Notes: generated by a model from the letters alone, not told the origin. DNA of 64,000 nucleotides from an uncultured Thalassotalea sp. (GCA_947492575.1 CANLNK010000010.1:1-64000); one strand, 5' to 3'. Shown: positions 37,254 to 46,903, numbered from the stretch's first letter. A program made the numbers and translations.

Positions 37254-37490
37254 GACTCCATTTACCTTATTAGTTTGAGGAATAAAAACACTTGTAATAA
37301 CCAAGTGTGTGAAAGCCTAAGCATAGCTATTTAGATGGCTAAATAAAAGCACAAAAATTATTATTTTATGCAAAAAAAGCATCAAAAAGCGTGGCAAGAT
37401 TTACACTGCTGGCAACCTTTGTCGACAGCAGTGAATTTATGAAGCCTTATCGCTTATCTATGTGGAATTACTAAACGATAAAAAAAACGA

Positions 37491-38201
37491 CTAAAGAACC
37501 TTGCTGACGGCAGCAATAAAGCCAATAAGACCGCCAAATACACCACCCCAAACAACTAGCCAACCTAAGTGTTTGCGAATCATGTCTTGAATAATTTCTT
37601 TCACTAATTGTGGTGTTAACTCGTTTAAGCGCTGCTCGATAATATTACTGACTTTGTCTTGCATGCTGGCGATATTCTTATCACCTTCTAGTGATGCTCT
37701 TAACTGCTGGTTAAACTCAGGCGTTTGTGTGATTTCGCCAACTGAAGTTTTCATGCGAGTAATAAAAGGCTCGCGCATTGGCTGAAGTGCTTCTTTACCG
37801 CCGACCATAGCTAGCATACCGCCAAACGACGATTGTTCGATGACTTCAACTAAGCCATCAAATGCTGGGTTTAGGTCAACATTGTCAATAACGGGCGTTA
37901 AATCGACTAACGAGGCTTGACCATCGCCCGAGGAAAGGAAGCGATCGATGTTCTCTTTGGTGAAAAACTGCGACATCATCAATTCCCGAATACCTACTTT
38001 AAACTCTTCAAAGCGGGCTGGAATTACGCCTGAGCCATAAAGACCCGGAACCTTTTCAAACAACATATGTACTGCAAGCCAGTTTGTGACAGCGCCAGAT
38101 AGCGCAAATAGTCCAATGGAGAACAAAATGGGTTGCGCCAAGAAATGACCTGCGAGTGTCAGCGCGAGCGCAATAAAATTGGTGATGCTACTTTTGTTCA
38201 A
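37491..38201 (-). CDS. DUF445 family membrane protein
   Basis: A 236-residue protein with a hydrophobic N-terminus (two segments within about 1-50; FSIGLFALSGAVTNWLAVHMLFEKVPGLYGSGVIPARF is the DUF445 signature) and a C-terminal membrane segment (about 212-234). The middle is amphipathic helical. Function is unknown; related YheB/YjiN-type proteins are likewise uncharacterised. It is transcribed alone on the minus strand. Confidence 0.85.
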   Translation of the reverse strand: MNKSSITNFIALALTLAGHFLAQPILFSIGLFALSGAVTNWLAVHMLFEKVPGLYGSGVIPARFEEFKVGIRELMMSQFFTKENIDRFLSSGDGQASLVDLTPVIDNVDLNPAFDGLVEVIEQSSFGGMLAMVGGKEALQPMREPFITRMKTSVGEITQTPEFNQQLRASLEGDKNIASMQDKVSNIIEQRLNELTPQLVKEIIQDMIRKHLGWLVVWGGVFGGLIGFIAAVSKVL

Positions 38202-38392
38202 TGTTGATTCCTAATGACCACAAACTGATTGGCGGCAATGTTAACAATTCTATGGAATTACTGACAATAGTTGGTATTTAACTGTAATGAACATGTATGC
38301 TAAAAACACAGTGTTTAGTTAATGAATATTTAGCGCTAACGTAAAGTCGTTAGTGCCCTGATAATAGAAAAGCGAAATAGAGAATAATAAGA

Positions 38393-39310
38393 ATGAAGCA
38401 ACTATATAAATTAGCAATGTTTGCCACGCCTTTGATTCTGTCATCGGTCATATCAACACAGGTTTTTGCTGAAACCGAAAAGGCTGATGGGCCAAAAACT
38501 TCGAAACAAGAAGTGGTCGAAGCTGAAGAAACTTGGCGTACAGTGCCAGCAGAACAGTTAATGGTTATGACGCTGCCACATGGCAAAGTCGTTTTCGAAT
38601 TGGCACCGCAGTTTTCTCCTCGACATGTAGAACATTTCACAACCCTAGCAGCAAAAGGGCATTACGATGGAAATAAGTTTTATCGTGTAATTGATGGCTT
38701 TGTTGCGCAAGCAGGCCCGGATGAAGGGGAAGAAGGCAGCGCGAAGACTGAGGAAATGCTCGCGATGGAAAGTGAGTGGGCTTTCGATCAATCGCCGTCT
38801 TTTTCGCTTGTGCAAGACAATGATTTATTCGCAGAAAAAACAGGGTTTAGCGGTGGCTTTGCGGTTGCAGCAAGCGCTAGTGAAAACAAAGCATGGTTAG
38901 CCCATTGCCCAGGCGTATTAGCAATGGCACGTGGCAATGAAAAAGACAGCGCGACCAGCCATTTTTATATCACTAACGGTCAGGCACCAAGATACCTTGA
39001 TCGTATCATGACAGTTTTCGGCCGTGTCGTTTATGGCATGGAGCATGTGCAATCGATTACCCGTACATCGGTGATTGAGGGCGATAAACCAGTAGATGTA
39101 TCGGCTTACACGCCGATTGTCGCAATGAAGTTAATGAGTGATTTACCTAAAGAGCAGCAGTTTACGATTCAAATTGAAAACACTGAATCAAAAGCCTTCG
39201 CGGATAAAGTCACAGCGCGTCGTAACCGTTCGCATGAGTTTTTCTATAAAAAGCCACCGCCGGTGTTAGATGTGTGCCAAGTGCCAGTTAGCGCAAAGCT
39301 TATTAAGTAA
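38393..39310 (+). CDS. Cyclophilin-type peptidyl-prolyl isomerase, periplasmic
   Basis: A 305-residue protein with a signal peptide (KLAMFATPLILSSVISTQVFA, cleavage near residue 26), so periplasmic. The cyclophilin domain runs from about 60 to 245: MTLPHGKVVFELAPQFSPRHVEHF, KFYRVIDGFVAQAG (active-site Arg), GVLAMARGNEKDSATSHFYITNG, and TVFGRVVYGMEHV. It catalyses cis-trans isomerisation of prolyl bonds during folding of exported proteins. The insert at about 108-150 and C-terminal 60 residues make it longer than E. coli PpiA (190). Confidence 0.9.
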   Translation: MKQLYKLAMFATPLILSSVISTQVFAETEKADGPKTSKQEVVEAEETWRTVPAEQLMVMTLPHGKVVFELAPQFSPRHVEHFTTLAAKGHYDGNKFYRVIDGFVAQAGPDEGEEGSAKTEEMLAMESEWAFDQSPSFSLVQDNDLFAEKTGFSGGFAVAASASENKAWLAHCPGVLAMARGNEKDSATSHFYITNGQAPRYLDRIMTVFGRVVYGMEHVQSITRTSVIEGDKPVDVSAYTPIVAMKLMSDLPKEQQFTIQIENTESKAFADKVTARRNRSHEFFYKKPPPVLDVCQVPVSAKLIK

Positions 39311-39357
39311 TATACGCTTTAGAGTGTTCGGACTTAAACCCTAAGTTGATAAAGAAA

Positions 39358-39404
39358 GTGCTATTGAACCTTTTGTAAGTTACCCACAAAACACTCAATA
39401 GCAC
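39358..39404. other. Long hairpin downstream of cyclophilin gene
   Basis: GTGCTATTGA (39358-39367) and TCAATAGCAC (39395-39404) are a perfect 10-bp inverted repeat, with a second inner arm TTTTGT/ACAAAA. It lies between the stop codon and a classic terminator and may stabilise the 3' end. Confidence 0.55.
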
Positions 39405-39413
39405 CCATATGTA

Positions 39414-39448
39414 GGAGCAGTCTACAGCATAGTAAACTGCTCCTTTTT
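39414..39448 (+). terminator. Rho-independent terminator after cyclophilin gene
   Basis: GGAGCAGT (39414-39421) and ACTGCTCC (39436-39443) form an 8-bp stem with a 14-base loop, followed by TTTTT. Confidence 0.8.
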
Positions 39449-39457
39449 CGTTTTAGC

Positions 39458-41089
39458 TTAATTGCCCCAAATTGACGTCACAAAGTTAGGGTGATCGACA
39501 AATGGGTTGCGATTACCTTGATAAACTTGTGCAGCATCGTTTCGGTCGATTTCTTTTTGACTTACCGGATCTTGGCTGTGCCAGCTAAGTAGCATGGTTA
39601 AGAACCAGTTTTCAAATACTTGGTTTGATGTACCATTCAGCACTGCATCGGCATAGCTTGAGTTTGATTCCCAACTTCCAATGCTCGATTGATAACGGGT
39701 CGCCATGTAGAAATATGCGCGAGCAATATCGCCTTTAAACTCGTCAATTGGTTCGAATACCGTACCAGAATAACCAAGGGTAGTCGCTGCTGAACCAAGT
39801 CTCGAACCGTTTTGAGAGGTAAATGTCGCTGAGCCTACCTCGCCATATGGGTAACTGCTGCGTTGGCTGTTTACATAGCCGTCAGTCGCAAAAATATGGT
39901 GAACGTCGGTATTCATTGGGTCGACATCACCGCCAAACCAAGAGCGTGGGAAGGAGTGTTCGCGGTTGTAACAGCCACCTTCACCATTGTAGTTACCGCA
40001 TTGATCTGAGATGGCAGTGAATGAATAGGGATCAGAGCCATTCGGATTTTCAGAGTAGATATCTATTATCGAACCATCATTCTCGTAATAGCTGTCGGTT
40101 TCTGATTGGCTATAAAAGGTCCATAGATCGCCATAAGTGCGGGTTGTATGGCCGCTTATTATCGCCGCTAATTCCGTTTTTAACGTGTAACCTGATAACT
40201 CTTCAGCGCTTTGGTAATAGCTTCCTAAGTCACCATTACCACCACCAGAGTTCCCTCCGCCTGAACCGCCGCTCGATACGGTAAAGCTGGTAGACTCTGA
40301 GCTGTTGAAGCTTCCGCCACTGGCAACCTCGCTGCCATTGACAGAAAGCGCATAACTGCCGTTACCATAGTTACAGCAAATACCGTCGCCATAGCTGTCA
40401 TTAATCGTGAATGTATAGTCGCCATCGGCTAAGCAGAAACTTTCGGTGACGTTGCTGTTATTCGAATAGCCATTGCCAGATTCAACGGTAGTGCCATTTT
40501 GACTGATAGTCCAAGAGGTCTCATAGCCGTAATTGTCGGTAGTAAGGCTTAGCGTGGTGTTATCTGCACTGCATGTTGAGCCAGAGTCGCTAGAAGTCGT
40601 CGGCTGGAAATTGTCGACATAAACCACTTCACTTCCATCAAAACCACTGCGATCGTAAAAACGCAAACCGACTTCAATAGATGCTGTACTCGTAGCGGTG
40701 TAACTGTAGCTCAATTCTTGCCATTGATTGGTAAGGGACTCATTGGAATACCCTTGATATCCATTGACGTATAAGCGCGCGGCCATATTCCCTTCCGTAT
40801 GGTAGACCCATACCGACACGTTATATGTCTGACCTGAAGTGACATCGATAGATTGGCGGAAGTCAGTTGACCCTTGCGTAGCGGTTGTAACCGTAACTGC
40901 CGCACTTTGGTTACCAGATTGAACGACTTGGTTAGATGCAGAAAGATTGATACCTGAATCTATTGTTGTCCATCCTGTTGGCGTATTGCCATTCCACTGC
41001 TCAAAACCACCATTGATGATATCTGCGTGTGCAAGTGGCATGAACGAAATTGCCCCCAACACATTAAAAATTACGTTTTTTCTTATCAT
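39458..41089 (-). CDS. Secreted endonuclease I family nuclease with two accessory domains
   Basis: A 543-residue exported protein. Order: signal peptide (about 1-22, ending AHA), a carbohydrate-binding-type beta-sandwich (about 23-165, INGGFEQWNG... VYVDNFQP), a second beta-rich domain with conserved cysteines (about 172-275, DGICCNYGNGSYAL), a Gly/Ser linker, then the Endonuclease_1 domain (about 295-543). Catalytic-region motifs are YNREHSFPRSWFGG and DVHHIFATDGYVNSQRSSYPYGEV. Vibrio Dns-type enzymes are shorter and lack the added domains. The protein probably degrades extracellular DNA or RNA, and the binding domains may tether it to polysaccharide or cells. ATG 41089 has GAGA 8 bases upstream. 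Confidence 0.88.
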   Translation of the reverse strand: MIRKNVIFNVLGAISFMPLAHADIINGGFEQWNGNTPTGWTTIDSGINLSASNQVVQSGNQSAAVTVTTATQGSTDFRQSIDVTSGQTYNVSVWVYHTEGNMAARLYVNGYQGYSNESLTNQWQELSYSYTATSTASIEVGLRFYDRSGFDGSEVVYVDNFQPTTSSDSGSTCSADNTTLSLTTDNYGYETSWTISQNGTTVESGNGYSNNSNVTESFCLADGDYTFTINDSYGDGICCNYGNGSYALSVNGSEVASGGSFNSSESTSFTVSSGGSGGGNSGGGNGDLGSYYQSAEELSGYTLKTELAAIISGHTTRTYGDLWTFYSQSETDSYYENDGSIIDIYSENPNGSDPYSFTAISDQCGNYNGEGGCYNREHSFPRSWFGGDVDPMNTDVHHIFATDGYVNSQRSSYPYGEVGSATFTSQNGSRLGSAATTLGYSGTVFEPIDEFKGDIARAYFYMATRYQSSIGSWESNSSYADAVLNGTSNQVFENWFLTMLLSWHSQDPVSQKEIDRNDAAQVYQGNRNPFVDHPNFVTSIWGN

Positions 41090-41447
41090 TATTGTTTCTC
41101 TATGTAATTGGTCACATGGCAATCTACTCAGTAATTGTGTCAATTCAATAAAAATAAATTCATCTATGCGTAGAGCGCCCCTCGATCTATTGATAACTAA
41201 ATCAGCTCATTTGCATTTTTGTTAAGTGTCACTTTCTTTGACCCCTTTGTTTCTCTGTACTTTGCGGCAAGCTTTGTTTGCTTAATCGTGTGAGTTTTAC
41301 GCAGCTTTTTGAACCTAGTGTAGATATAACTTATAACTTTAAATAATAAGGAGGGGTTGGCAGCAAATAGATATCAGCACTCATAAACCGCAATTTGGCG
41401 TCTTACGTACTAATACTTTAGGTAACAACATTTAAAAGGTGCATAAA
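41090..41447. other. Divergent spacer between nuclease and cryptochrome genes, 358 bp
   Basis: No gene is visible. A strong but orphan Shine-Dalgarno-like AAGGAGG (41348-41354) precedes TTG 41357, which would open only a 9-codon frame. Promoters for both divergent genes must lie here; I cannot place them with confidence. Confidence 0.4.
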
Positions 41448-42761
41448 GTGAGCACAGGACTGTTTCTGTTTACGTCTGATCTGCGAGTGCAAGACAACTT
41501 AGCGCTATTCGAAGCCGCTAGGCATCACAAACATCTCGTGCTTGCCTATGTCAATGATGATGCTGACAGAATCGCAGGCTCATTGCAGGCGAAACCGCTA
41601 GGTCAGCACCGAAATGAGTTTATTCAGCAAGGCTTGGTTAATTTGGCTGTCGAACTAGAGGAGATGGGGCAGTATCTCGTTGTTACACACGGGAAGCTTG
41701 GTACCCAAGTTCGTAACTTGGTCCGCCAATATCAGGTTGATACGATTTACTACTCTCGCGCCAGTGACTCTAGAGGCCAACAACGACTGTCGTTATTGGC
41801 GCAGCAAATTCCTGAAGCTGTTTTTAAAGGCGTATGGCAGCATACTCTATATGCAGCTCATCAGCTGCCATTTGAAGTCAGCGATATACCGACAAGTTTT
41901 TCGAAGTTCAGGCGCAAACTAGAACAGGCTTTGCCTTCAGTATTCACCCCTCAGCAATTGGTGAGTTTACCACCCCCGCCAAATGAACTGGTCAAAGCGG
42001 GAATAACGTTGAAGGATAACACGTCGACTAGTGAGTCCTTCGAAGGCGGCGCAGGTGCAGGCAATCGACACTTGGCCGCATATTTTGATAGCGACTGTCC
42101 CAAAACGTACAAAGAAACGCGCAATGCACTGGACGAGTGGCAATCATCCACAAAATTCAGCCCTTGGTTGGCGGCGGGGTGTCTGTCGCCTCGCCAGGTT
42201 TACCACGCGCTAAAATCGTTTGAACAGGCAAGAGGTGAGAACGATTCTACCTACTGGATTTTCTTTGAATTGTTGTGGCGTGAGTACTTTCATTGGTACG
42301 CCTTTAATATCGGTGAAAAATTATTTGAGTTTACTGGCGTTAGCGGGCGTAAACCTCTAACAACGTTTCATGCAGAGCGATTGATCAAATGGCAGCAAGG
42401 AACAACTCCGTACCCCTTGGTTAATGCGATCATGCATCAGTTAAATGCCACCGGGTATATTTCCAATCGAGCTAGACAAATTGCAGCTAGCGCTCTCGTT
42501 AACGAACTATCGATTGATTGGCGCTATGGCGCTGCATATTTCCAACAAGAGCTTATCGATTACGATACGGCGATTAATTGGGGTAACTGGCAGTACATTG
42601 CGGGTGTTGGCGCAGACCCAAGAGGTGGGCGTCACTTCAATCTCGATAAACAGCAGCAAATGTTTGATGCCGGTGGGGAATATGTAAGCCGCTGGTTTGG
42701 AGAGCATGAGGCTGGTGTGCTCGACTCAACAGATATGGTTGATTGGCCAAGTGTTAACTAG
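41448..42761 (+). CDS. Cryptochrome DASH
   Basis: A 437-residue flavoprotein of the photolyase/cryptochrome family, DASH type. The N-terminal antenna domain (about 1-130, LFLFTSDLRVQDNLALFEAA) precedes the FAD domain (about 200-430) with ESFEGGAGAGNRHLAAYF, FSPWLAAGCLSPRQVY, the LLWREYFHWYA helix and GYISNRARQIAAS-x-LVNEL. DASH proteins repair pyrimidine dimers in single-stranded DNA and may act as light sensors. GTG 41448 is chosen: AAAGG is 8 bases upstream; GTG 41439 overlaps that ribosome site. It leads a plus-strand cluster with DUF2256 and an Fe-S photolyase. Confidence 0.92.
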   Translation: MSTGLFLFTSDLRVQDNLALFEAARHHKHLVLAYVNDDADRIAGSLQAKPLGQHRNEFIQQGLVNLAVELEEMGQYLVVTHGKLGTQVRNLVRQYQVDTIYYSRASDSRGQQRLSLLAQQIPEAVFKGVWQHTLYAAHQLPFEVSDIPTSFSKFRRKLEQALPSVFTPQQLVSLPPPPNELVKAGITLKDNTSTSESFEGGAGAGNRHLAAYFDSDCPKTYKETRNALDEWQSSTKFSPWLAAGCLSPRQVYHALKSFEQARGENDSTYWIFFELLWREYFHWYAFNIGEKLFEFTGVSGRKPLTTFHAERLIKWQQGTTPYPLVNAIMHQLNATGYISNRARQIAASALVNELSIDWRYGAAYFQQELIDYDTAINWGNWQYIAGVGADPRGGRHFNLDKQQQMFDAGGEYVSRWFGEHEAGVLDSTDMVDWPSVN

Positions 42762-42808
42762 CGGCGGCGTTTAGCTACTTTGAGTTTTAGCTATTTAGAG
42801 TTTTAGTT

Positions 42809-42982
42809 ATGGCACATAAAAAACCGTTCTTACCAGAGAAAGTTTGCCTGCAGTGTCAGCGGCCGTTTGCATGGCGAAAAAAATGGCAACGCTGCTGGGA
42901 TGAGGTTCGTTTCTGTTCAAAACGATGCCGCGGTGAGTATAAGCGCTGTTCAGAAGAAATGAAGGTACTGAAATTTCAATGA
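42809..42982 (+). CDS. DUF2256 protein, small Cys-rich, 57 aa
   Basis: A 57-residue basic protein with six cysteines (13, 16, 29, 36, 40, 47): CLQC and CSKRC look like a zinc ribbon. It starts 47 bp after cryptochrome DASH, and its stop codon overlaps the next start (ATGA at 42979-42982), so translation is likely coupled. DUF2256 proteins are often encoded beside cryptochromes/photolyases; their role is unknown. It falls below common gene-length cut-offs. Confidence 0.88.
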   Translation: MAHKKPFLPEKVCLQCQRPFAWRKKWQRCWDEVRFCSKRCRGEYKRCSEEMKVLKFQ

Positions 42983-44601
42983 CAACAAATGATTCAGAAT
43001 ACAAAAACTATCGAGAACTAAGGCTTATTTTGGGTGACCAGCTGAATGCAGGGCATAGCTGGTATCAAACGAAAGACGAAAGTGTGCTCTACGTTATTGC
43101 CGAGTTAAAGCAAGAACAAGAGTATGTTGTGCATCATGTTCAGAAAATTCAGTCATTTTTCAGTGCCATGAATCAATTTGCTGAAGCGCTGAGCAAAGCG
43201 GGTCATAAGGTGTTGTATCTGACTCTCGATGATACGAGTGATTATGAAAACTTACCGGATTTACTGGCGCACCTTTTGACGCGATATCAATGCCAGCAAT
43301 TTAGCTATCAGCAACCGGATGAGTATCGGCTAGCTAATCAACTCGCTGAGTTTTGCTCGAGACTTTCCGATGAAGCGTCACAGCTTGAGCTATCAACAAA
43401 AGTTACATGGCAATGCGTTGAAACGGAGCACTTCTGTTTATCGCACGCGGAATTAAGCCAGTACTTCCAAGCGGAAAAACACCATCGCATGGAAGCTTTC
43501 TACCGTAAACTTCGCAAGCGTTTTAACATCCTCATGGTGGGCGATGAGCCAGAAGGTGGTCAGTGGAATTATGACCAAGACAATCGCAATAAGCTTAAGC
43601 CGAGCGATATACAAGACATTCCACAGCCGCTGCTGATGAGCAATGATGTATCGGACATCAATGAGCGACTAAGCAGACATGGAATAAAGTATCTTGGCGA
43701 AGCCCAACAGCAACTCATATGGCCTGTTAATCGCCAACAAGCGTTGTCCCTTCTCGAGTTTTTCTGTAGACATTGCCTGCCGTTGTTCGGCCGTTTTCAA
43801 GATGCAATGACTTGCCAAGCCAACGATGTTCTATCTGATAGACAATGGAGCTTGTATCATTCACGTTTGTCTTTTGCCTTGAACAGCAAAATGATTTCGC
43901 CCCATAAAGTGATTGATGCAGCGATTAATGCTTATCGCGCCTCGAATGGTGAAATCTCGCTGGCACAGGTAGAAGGGTTTGTTCGCCAAATACTCGGCTG
44001 GCGAGAATTTGTTAGGGGTATCTATTGGGCGAATATGCCCAATTATCATCAGTTGAACGCACTTAAAGCCGAGCAAGCGTTACCGTCTTGGTTTTGGACC
44101 GCCGATACCAAAATGAATTGTCTGCATCACGCCATCAAACAGTCGTTAGATTACGCGTACGCACATCATATTCAACGATTAATGGTGACCGGTAATTTTT
44201 GCATGATCGCAGGTATTGACCCTGACGAAGTCGACGCGTGGTATCTGGGAATATATGTTGATGCTTTGGAATGGGTAGAACTGCCGAATACCCGTGGCAT
44301 GAGCCAGTTTGCCGATGGCGGTATTGTGGGCTCTAAGCCATACGCAGCGTCAGGAAACTATGTCGATAAGATGAGTGATTACTGCAAGCACTGTCATTAC
44401 AAGGTGAAGGAAAAGCTGGGGGACAATGCCTGTCCGCTCAATAGCCTTTATTGGGACTTCATGATTCGTCATCGTGAGAAGTTTGGTAATAACCCGCGCT
44501 TAGCATTTACCTATCGCAACTGGGATAAGCAGTCGCCACAGCAGCAAAACGCCGTACTTGATAAAGCACAGACGTTACTGCAAAACCTCTCTAGCTTATA
44601 A
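42979..44601 (+). CDS. Fe-S bacterial cryptochrome/(6-4) photolyase
   Basis: A 540-residue protein of the deoxyribodipyrimidine photolyase-related (CryB/PhrB, FeS-BCP) family. The N-terminus [17 protein letters not shown] is the family signature. Four cysteines placed to bind a [4Fe-4S] cluster are Cys381 (MNCLHH), Cys469 and Cys472 (YCKHCHYK) and Cys485 (ACPLN). The FAD region has [20 protein letters not shown]. Characterised members repair (6-4) photoproducts with light. It begins inside the DUF2256 stop codon and converges on the flavin reductase gene. Confidence 0.93.
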   Translation: MTTNDSEYKNYRELRLILGDQLNAGHSWYQTKDESVLYVIAELKQEQEYVVHHVQKIQSFFSAMNQFAEALSKAGHKVLYLTLDDTSDYENLPDLLAHLLTRYQCQQFSYQQPDEYRLANQLAEFCSRLSDEASQLELSTKVTWQCVETEHFCLSHAELSQYFQAEKHHRMEAFYRKLRKRFNILMVGDEPEGGQWNYDQDNRNKLKPSDIQDIPQPLLMSNDVSDINERLSRHGIKYLGEAQQQLIWPVNRQQALSLLEFFCRHCLPLFGRFQDAMTCQANDVLSDRQWSLYHSRLSFALNSKMISPHKVIDAAINAYRASNGEISLAQVEGFVRQILGWREFVRGIYWANMPNYHQLNALKAEQALPSWFWTADTKMNCLHHAIKQSLDYAYAHHIQRLMVTGNFCMIAGIDPDEVDAWYLGIYVDALEWVELPNTRGMSQFADGGIVGSKPYAASGNYVDKMSDYCKHCHYKVKEKLGDNACPLNSLYWDFMIRHREKFGNNPRLAFTYRNWDKQSPQQQNAVLDKAQTLLQNLSSL

Positions 44602-44618
44602 AGCGGACTTGTCGCTTT
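44600..44618. terminator. Weak bidirectional terminator-like hairpin
   Basis: AAAGCG/CGCTTT with a 7-base loop overlaps the photolyase stop codon and lies between two convergent genes. The stem is short and the T run is only three. Confidence 0.35.
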
Positions 44619-44634
44619 GTGAGCAGGCTGGTGA

Positions 44635-45330
44635 CTATCCCTGATTCAGTCGCGTCACATTTTCAGGCATGGCTTCTATTCTCTCACCTGAGACATCGAG
44701 GTGATCGGCAGGCTGACCTGGCTTAGCATAGCTGAGGCGACTTAATCTTTGTGTAACGTGATAGCTGTCGAGCCCCGATACGGCAACCGTATCTAAGCTC
44801 TCTACATCAAGGTAGCCATCTTCGTTAATGGCGGTTTCGTTGACATGTATTTGCTCAATTTCTGCAATGACGAATTCGGTGTTGTTGGCATCAATGTGCT
44901 TTATTTCCCGTAACGACACACCATACTTTAATTGGCTCTCGGCGACATAGGGCGCACCGAAGTCGTCGATGTATTCAGGCGTTAGACCCACTGCATCGAA
45001 CTCACTTTGTGACTTGGGGTAGCGGGCGGATGTTTGATGCGCTGCTTGCCAAAATTCAGCTGACACTTGATTGATAGTGAAAACGCCAGTCTCCACCATG
45101 TTTTCAAAGCTGTGACGCACGACTGTATTAGGCCTCATAATTAAACCAACTAGTGGCGGATTGGAACCAAGGTGTACAACCGAACTAACGATGGCGAGGT
45201 TTAAGTTACCATCACTGTCTTGCGTACCAAGCAGGTTAGCGCTTTTAAATCCTGACAAACAATTAATTAAACGTGCGCGGTAGCGCTGTTCTAAGTCGTT
45301 AATATGTTGGCGTGTAAACGTCTTCATCAT
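44635..45330 (-). CDS. Flavin reductase family protein (FMN-binding split barrel)
   Basis: A 231-residue flavin-reductase-like protein. The split-barrel signature covers about 15-160: GFKSANLLGTQDSDGNLNLAIVSSVVHLGSNPPLVGLIMRPN, then TGVFTINQV and SLREIKHIDANNTEFVIAEIEQI. Such proteins bind FMN and either reduce free flavin with NAD(P)H or act on unknown substrates. The location facing two flavin-dependent photolyases makes a flavin-supply role attractive, but that is inference. ATG 45330 is the first good start; the longer frame begins with TTG at 45366. Ribosome site is weak. Confidence 0.85.
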   Translation of the reverse strand: MMKTFTRQHINDLEQRYRARLINCLSGFKSANLLGTQDSDGNLNLAIVSSVVHLGSNPPLVGLIMRPNTVVRHSFENMVETGVFTINQVSAEFWQAAHQTSARYPKSQSEFDAVGLTPEYIDDFGAPYVAESQLKYGVSLREIKHIDANNTEFVIAEIEQIHVNETAINEDGYLDVESLDTVAVSGLDSYHVTQRLSRLSYAKPGQPADHLDVSGERIEAMPENVTRLNQG

Positions 45331-45434
45331 AATGATAGGTATCCCGTTCGTGAGTCTTTGTGTCAATGTAGTACCGGACTGTATAAATCGACTATATAAA
45401 GCAACTATATAAAAAAATGGTATGAACTAAATGG

Positions 45435-45650
45435 CTATTTCCAGCCTTGCTTCCAACGCGTACTATCTTTTAAATCGCGCCAATCGATGGCCTCAATCTT
45501 CTTGCTTAATACAGCTTCGAGCTCACATAAAATCACTTTGCCGTCTTCATCGAATTCAACGATAACGACAGCAAAATGCTTAGCTTTGTTGATAGGTTGG
45601 GTGCTCGTCCACTTAGAATTTAATAGCTTCTTCGGTGCAACTTGATTCAC
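45435..45650 (-). CDS. Trp-rich small protein, TIGR02450 family
   Basis: A 71-residue protein with four tryptophans (SKWTSTQPINKAKHF, IDWRDLKD, RWKQGWK), matching the pattern of the TIGR02450 family of Trp-rich proteins. Function unknown. Members are often encoded near photolyase/cryptochrome genes, as here. It starts immediately after the CIA30 gene's stop codon, so the two are almost certainly one transcript. Confidence 0.88.
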   Translation of the reverse strand: MNQVAPKKLLNSKWTSTQPINKAKHFAVVIVEFDEDGKVILCELEAVLSKKIEAIDWRDLKDSTRWKQGWK

Positions 45651-46208
45651 TTAAATGGTTTCCAGTACTTCTATTGCTTGAATTTGTAATCGAAAATCAC
45701 CTTCAATTTTATCGCCGATAAGCAATCCAACCTGGACTGCATCGCCAAATTTTAGTGTTGGTGCATTGCTGATTGTTCTGCCTCGAAAGCGCGCGGTAAA
45801 ATCTCTCTCGGATAATGTAACTTGCTGCCAGGCATTGCGCTCTGTGCTGAATTCAGCAACGTAAGCGGCGCCTTCATATAGGCGATGGGTTTTTAGTCTA
45901 AATTGATAACGGCGGCCGTCACCTTTGACGATAAGTTTTATGATGCTGCCATTTTGAAATTCGGGAGATATAACGCGCCGCACAGACGCAAAGCCACCGT
46001 TATTATCAAGTGATACGGTGCCTTCGAATATTGCGTCATCGCCTTGTTGATAAAAGCGACTACGTGATACACCACCCATAACCGTATCGTTGATGACTTG
46101 CCAATGTTTCGTTTCTATGGCGTCAAAACGGATGTCACCAGCAGCTACAGGCGCAGTAGGAAAAACAGCGATAGTTGTCATCAATAATAACACCTTAATC
46201 ATTTTCAT
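45651..46208 (-). CDS. CIA30 family protein, exported
   Basis: A 185-residue protein with a signal peptide (KVLLLMTTIAVFPTAPVAA). The body matches the CIA30 fold: WQVINDTVMGGVSRSRFYQQGD, FEGTVSLDNNGGFASVRR, VKGDGRRYQFRLKT and FRGRTISNAPTL. CIA30 is named for a mitochondrial complex I assembly factor; the bacterial members have a galactose-binding-like jelly roll and unknown role. It is first in a minus-strand unit with the Trp-rich protein and the flavin reductase, facing the photolyase genes. Confidence 0.88.
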   Translation of the reverse strand: MKMIKVLLLMTTIAVFPTAPVAAGDIRFDAIETKHWQVINDTVMGGVSRSRFYQQGDDAIFEGTVSLDNNGGFASVRRVISPEFQNGSIIKLIVKGDGRRYQFRLKTHRLYEGAAYVAEFSTERNAWQQVTLSERDFTARFRGRTISNAPTLKFGDAVQVGLLIGDKIEGDFRLQIQAIEVLETI

Positions 46209-46903
46209 AACGTTAACCCGTAGCCCTTAATGTCTTAGTTGGAAGCTAAGCATTAAGTTAAAGCTGGTTGGTAGCTGAGCGGTATAACTATTTACGTGTG
46301 GGAGTTTGGTTGAGTTCAGTAAAAATTGTTAATCGATGAATTAGTAACCCGAGTTCAGGTTAAATAACAAAAATGTCTCAAGTTCAGCACGTTGGTATTG
46401 AGCAAAAAACTAGCTGATATGAATAAGTCTTGATTTTAACTGTCAGAATTGATTTTTAGAGTTGAATCAAGTCTGACGGTGAATAGATCTTTTGTGCCAG
46501 TAACCGTCTCTCAAGATTAATCGAACTTAGGTTTGAAATTGGGCGAAAACAGACCTTCACTTGCAGCAAAAAATGCCACAACTAATATGTTTACACTCTA
46601 TTTTTAGTGTTTTCTTTAGCATTTTGAGCTCATTGATAGAATTTTATCTCTAAAGAAGTCTCTAGGAAAAACATACCGCTACAATTTGGCTACACACTTT
46701 GATTATGACTACTTTTATGATTAATCATTAGATTAGAATTGACTATCCTAGAGTAGAACTTAGAATACACATCGCCCGTTGTTTTTTTGCTATCTCATTG
46801 TATTGCAAAGATATGTTGTACTTCAGGGTTTGATATCTCTTACGTGAACTGAGCATAGTTATTGTGCAACGGACTTAACAATAATAATCAAAAGGATTTT
46901 CGT
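46209..46903. other. Gene-free region of about 695 bp before PEP-CTERM gene
   Basis: AT-rich, with no reading frame that has a ribosome site and plausible composition. CTCTAGGA (46660-46670 region) recurs inverted as TCCTAGAG near 46750, about 85 bases apart. It should contain the promoter of the CIA30 unit at its left end and that of the PEP-CTERM gene at its right end. No tRNA or recognised riboswitch is seen. Confidence 0.45.

Noticed and set aside
41348-41386. Short peptide after the strong AAGGAGG before cryptochrome DASH
   Set aside because: The frame from TTG 41357 is only nine codons and the spacing to the ribosome site is too short; recorded as an orphan motif only.
46687-46702. TGGCTACACACTTTGA as a sigma-54 promoter for the PEP-CTERM gene
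   Set aside because: The -24 GG is present but the -12 GC is missing at the required spacing, so it fails the strict test used for the two promoters at 56128-56341.
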